Shown here piece by piece: positions 13,395 through 13,505 of a DNA stretch of 13,505 bases. The notes under the pieces were generated by a model. The model saw nothing but the letters and a program-made list of their open reading frames with translations, made no database searches and was not told the origin of the DNA. The translations under genes and the position numbers were made by a program. The DNA lies in contig DATBLL010000262.1 in assembly GCA_036555425.1 (NCBI GenBank), positions 1-13,505 on the forward strand, written 5' to 3'. The stretch comes from SBBV01 sp036555425. GTDB lineage: Bacteria > Pseudomonadota > Alphaproteobacteria > Bin65. Within the stretch, counting starts at the first letter, position 1. Every line of letters starts with the position of its first letter.

Positions 13395-13505
13395 TCAGCG
13401 CTTTCGCTTCTTGAGCCGCACTCCCGGCCCGCCACCGTTTTCCGCGATGAACTCCACACCGTGGCGTGCGACGTCACCCGACATTGGCAAAACGAAAGGG
13501 CGATT
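13395..13505 (-). CDS. C-terminal end of an unidentified gene (truncated by window edge)
   Basis: A minus-strand frame open at the right edge and ending at TGA (13397-13395). Only 36 residues are visible. They look like genuine protein: 'RPFVLPMSGDVARHGVEF', then a glycine-rich turn 'ENGGGPGVRL' and a lysine/arginine end 'KKRKR'. I do not recognise the family. It points toward the tRNA, so its 3' end faces the zinc-ribbon frame. A gene ending next to a tRNA could belong to an integrated element, but nothing here proves it. Confidence 0.5.
   Translation of the reverse strand, partial: NRPFVLPMSGDVARHGVEFIAENGGGPGVRLKKRKR

Noticed and set aside
13202..13477. 91-codon minus-strand frame antisense to the zinc ribbon
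   Set aside because: The zinc-ribbon frame and the 36-residue minus frame ending at 13395 are both more protein-like. This frame has no motif and overlaps both.

Overview
The window is a high-GC chromosomal segment from what looks like an alphaproteobacterium, most likely from the Rhodospirillales or a neighbouring order. This is inferred from the gene order (ileS, lspA, a DUF3035/BamF-type lipoprotein, two M16 peptidases, pgi, mutL, then rsmD, rluB and tadA), from the very high third-position GC, and from MutL carrying the endonuclease motif expected where MutH is absent. No database search was possible, so the taxonomy is a suggestion. Most of the DNA is compact housekeeping sequence.

Layout, left to right. 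Bases 1-1237 are the 3' part of ileS, with an in-frame palindromic insertion at 740-793. A 187-bp palindromic element (1258-1444) separates it from lspA. Then come lspA, a DUF3035 lipoprotein that is itself a likely LspA substrate, and an M16 protease pair (one with an intact zinc site, one without). This reads as a cell-envelope block. A second palindromic element (5505-5616) lies before pgi. A third, made of five hairpins (6972-7146), lies between pgi and mutL. mutL (plus strand) and rsmD (minus strand) converge. The whole space between them is filled by a low-GC GxxExxY-family gene framed by near-perfect 35-bp inverted repeats built from 8-bp CCAAG units (9002-9036 and 9439-9473).

On the minus strand, a C26-type glutamine amidotransferase/hydrolase gene, rluB and rsmD overlap end to start and read as one operon with a plausible sigma-70 promoter. 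Diverging from it, tadA and a SAM-dependent methyltransferase overlap by ATGA. A TTGACA promoter that contains the methyltransferase stop codon precedes a complete tRNA-Ala(CGC). Beyond the tRNA are a small zinc-ribbon reading frame without a normal start codon and the C-terminal end of an unidentified minus-strand gene cut by the window edge.

Functionally the window groups translation and RNA modification (IleS, RsmD, RluB, TadA, tRNA-Ala), lipoprotein and envelope processing (LspA, DUF3035, M16 pair), glycolysis (Pgi) and mismatch repair (MutL). The most unusual features are the repeat-bounded GxxExxY cassette and the set of structurally different palindromic elements, one inside a coding region and the others between genes.
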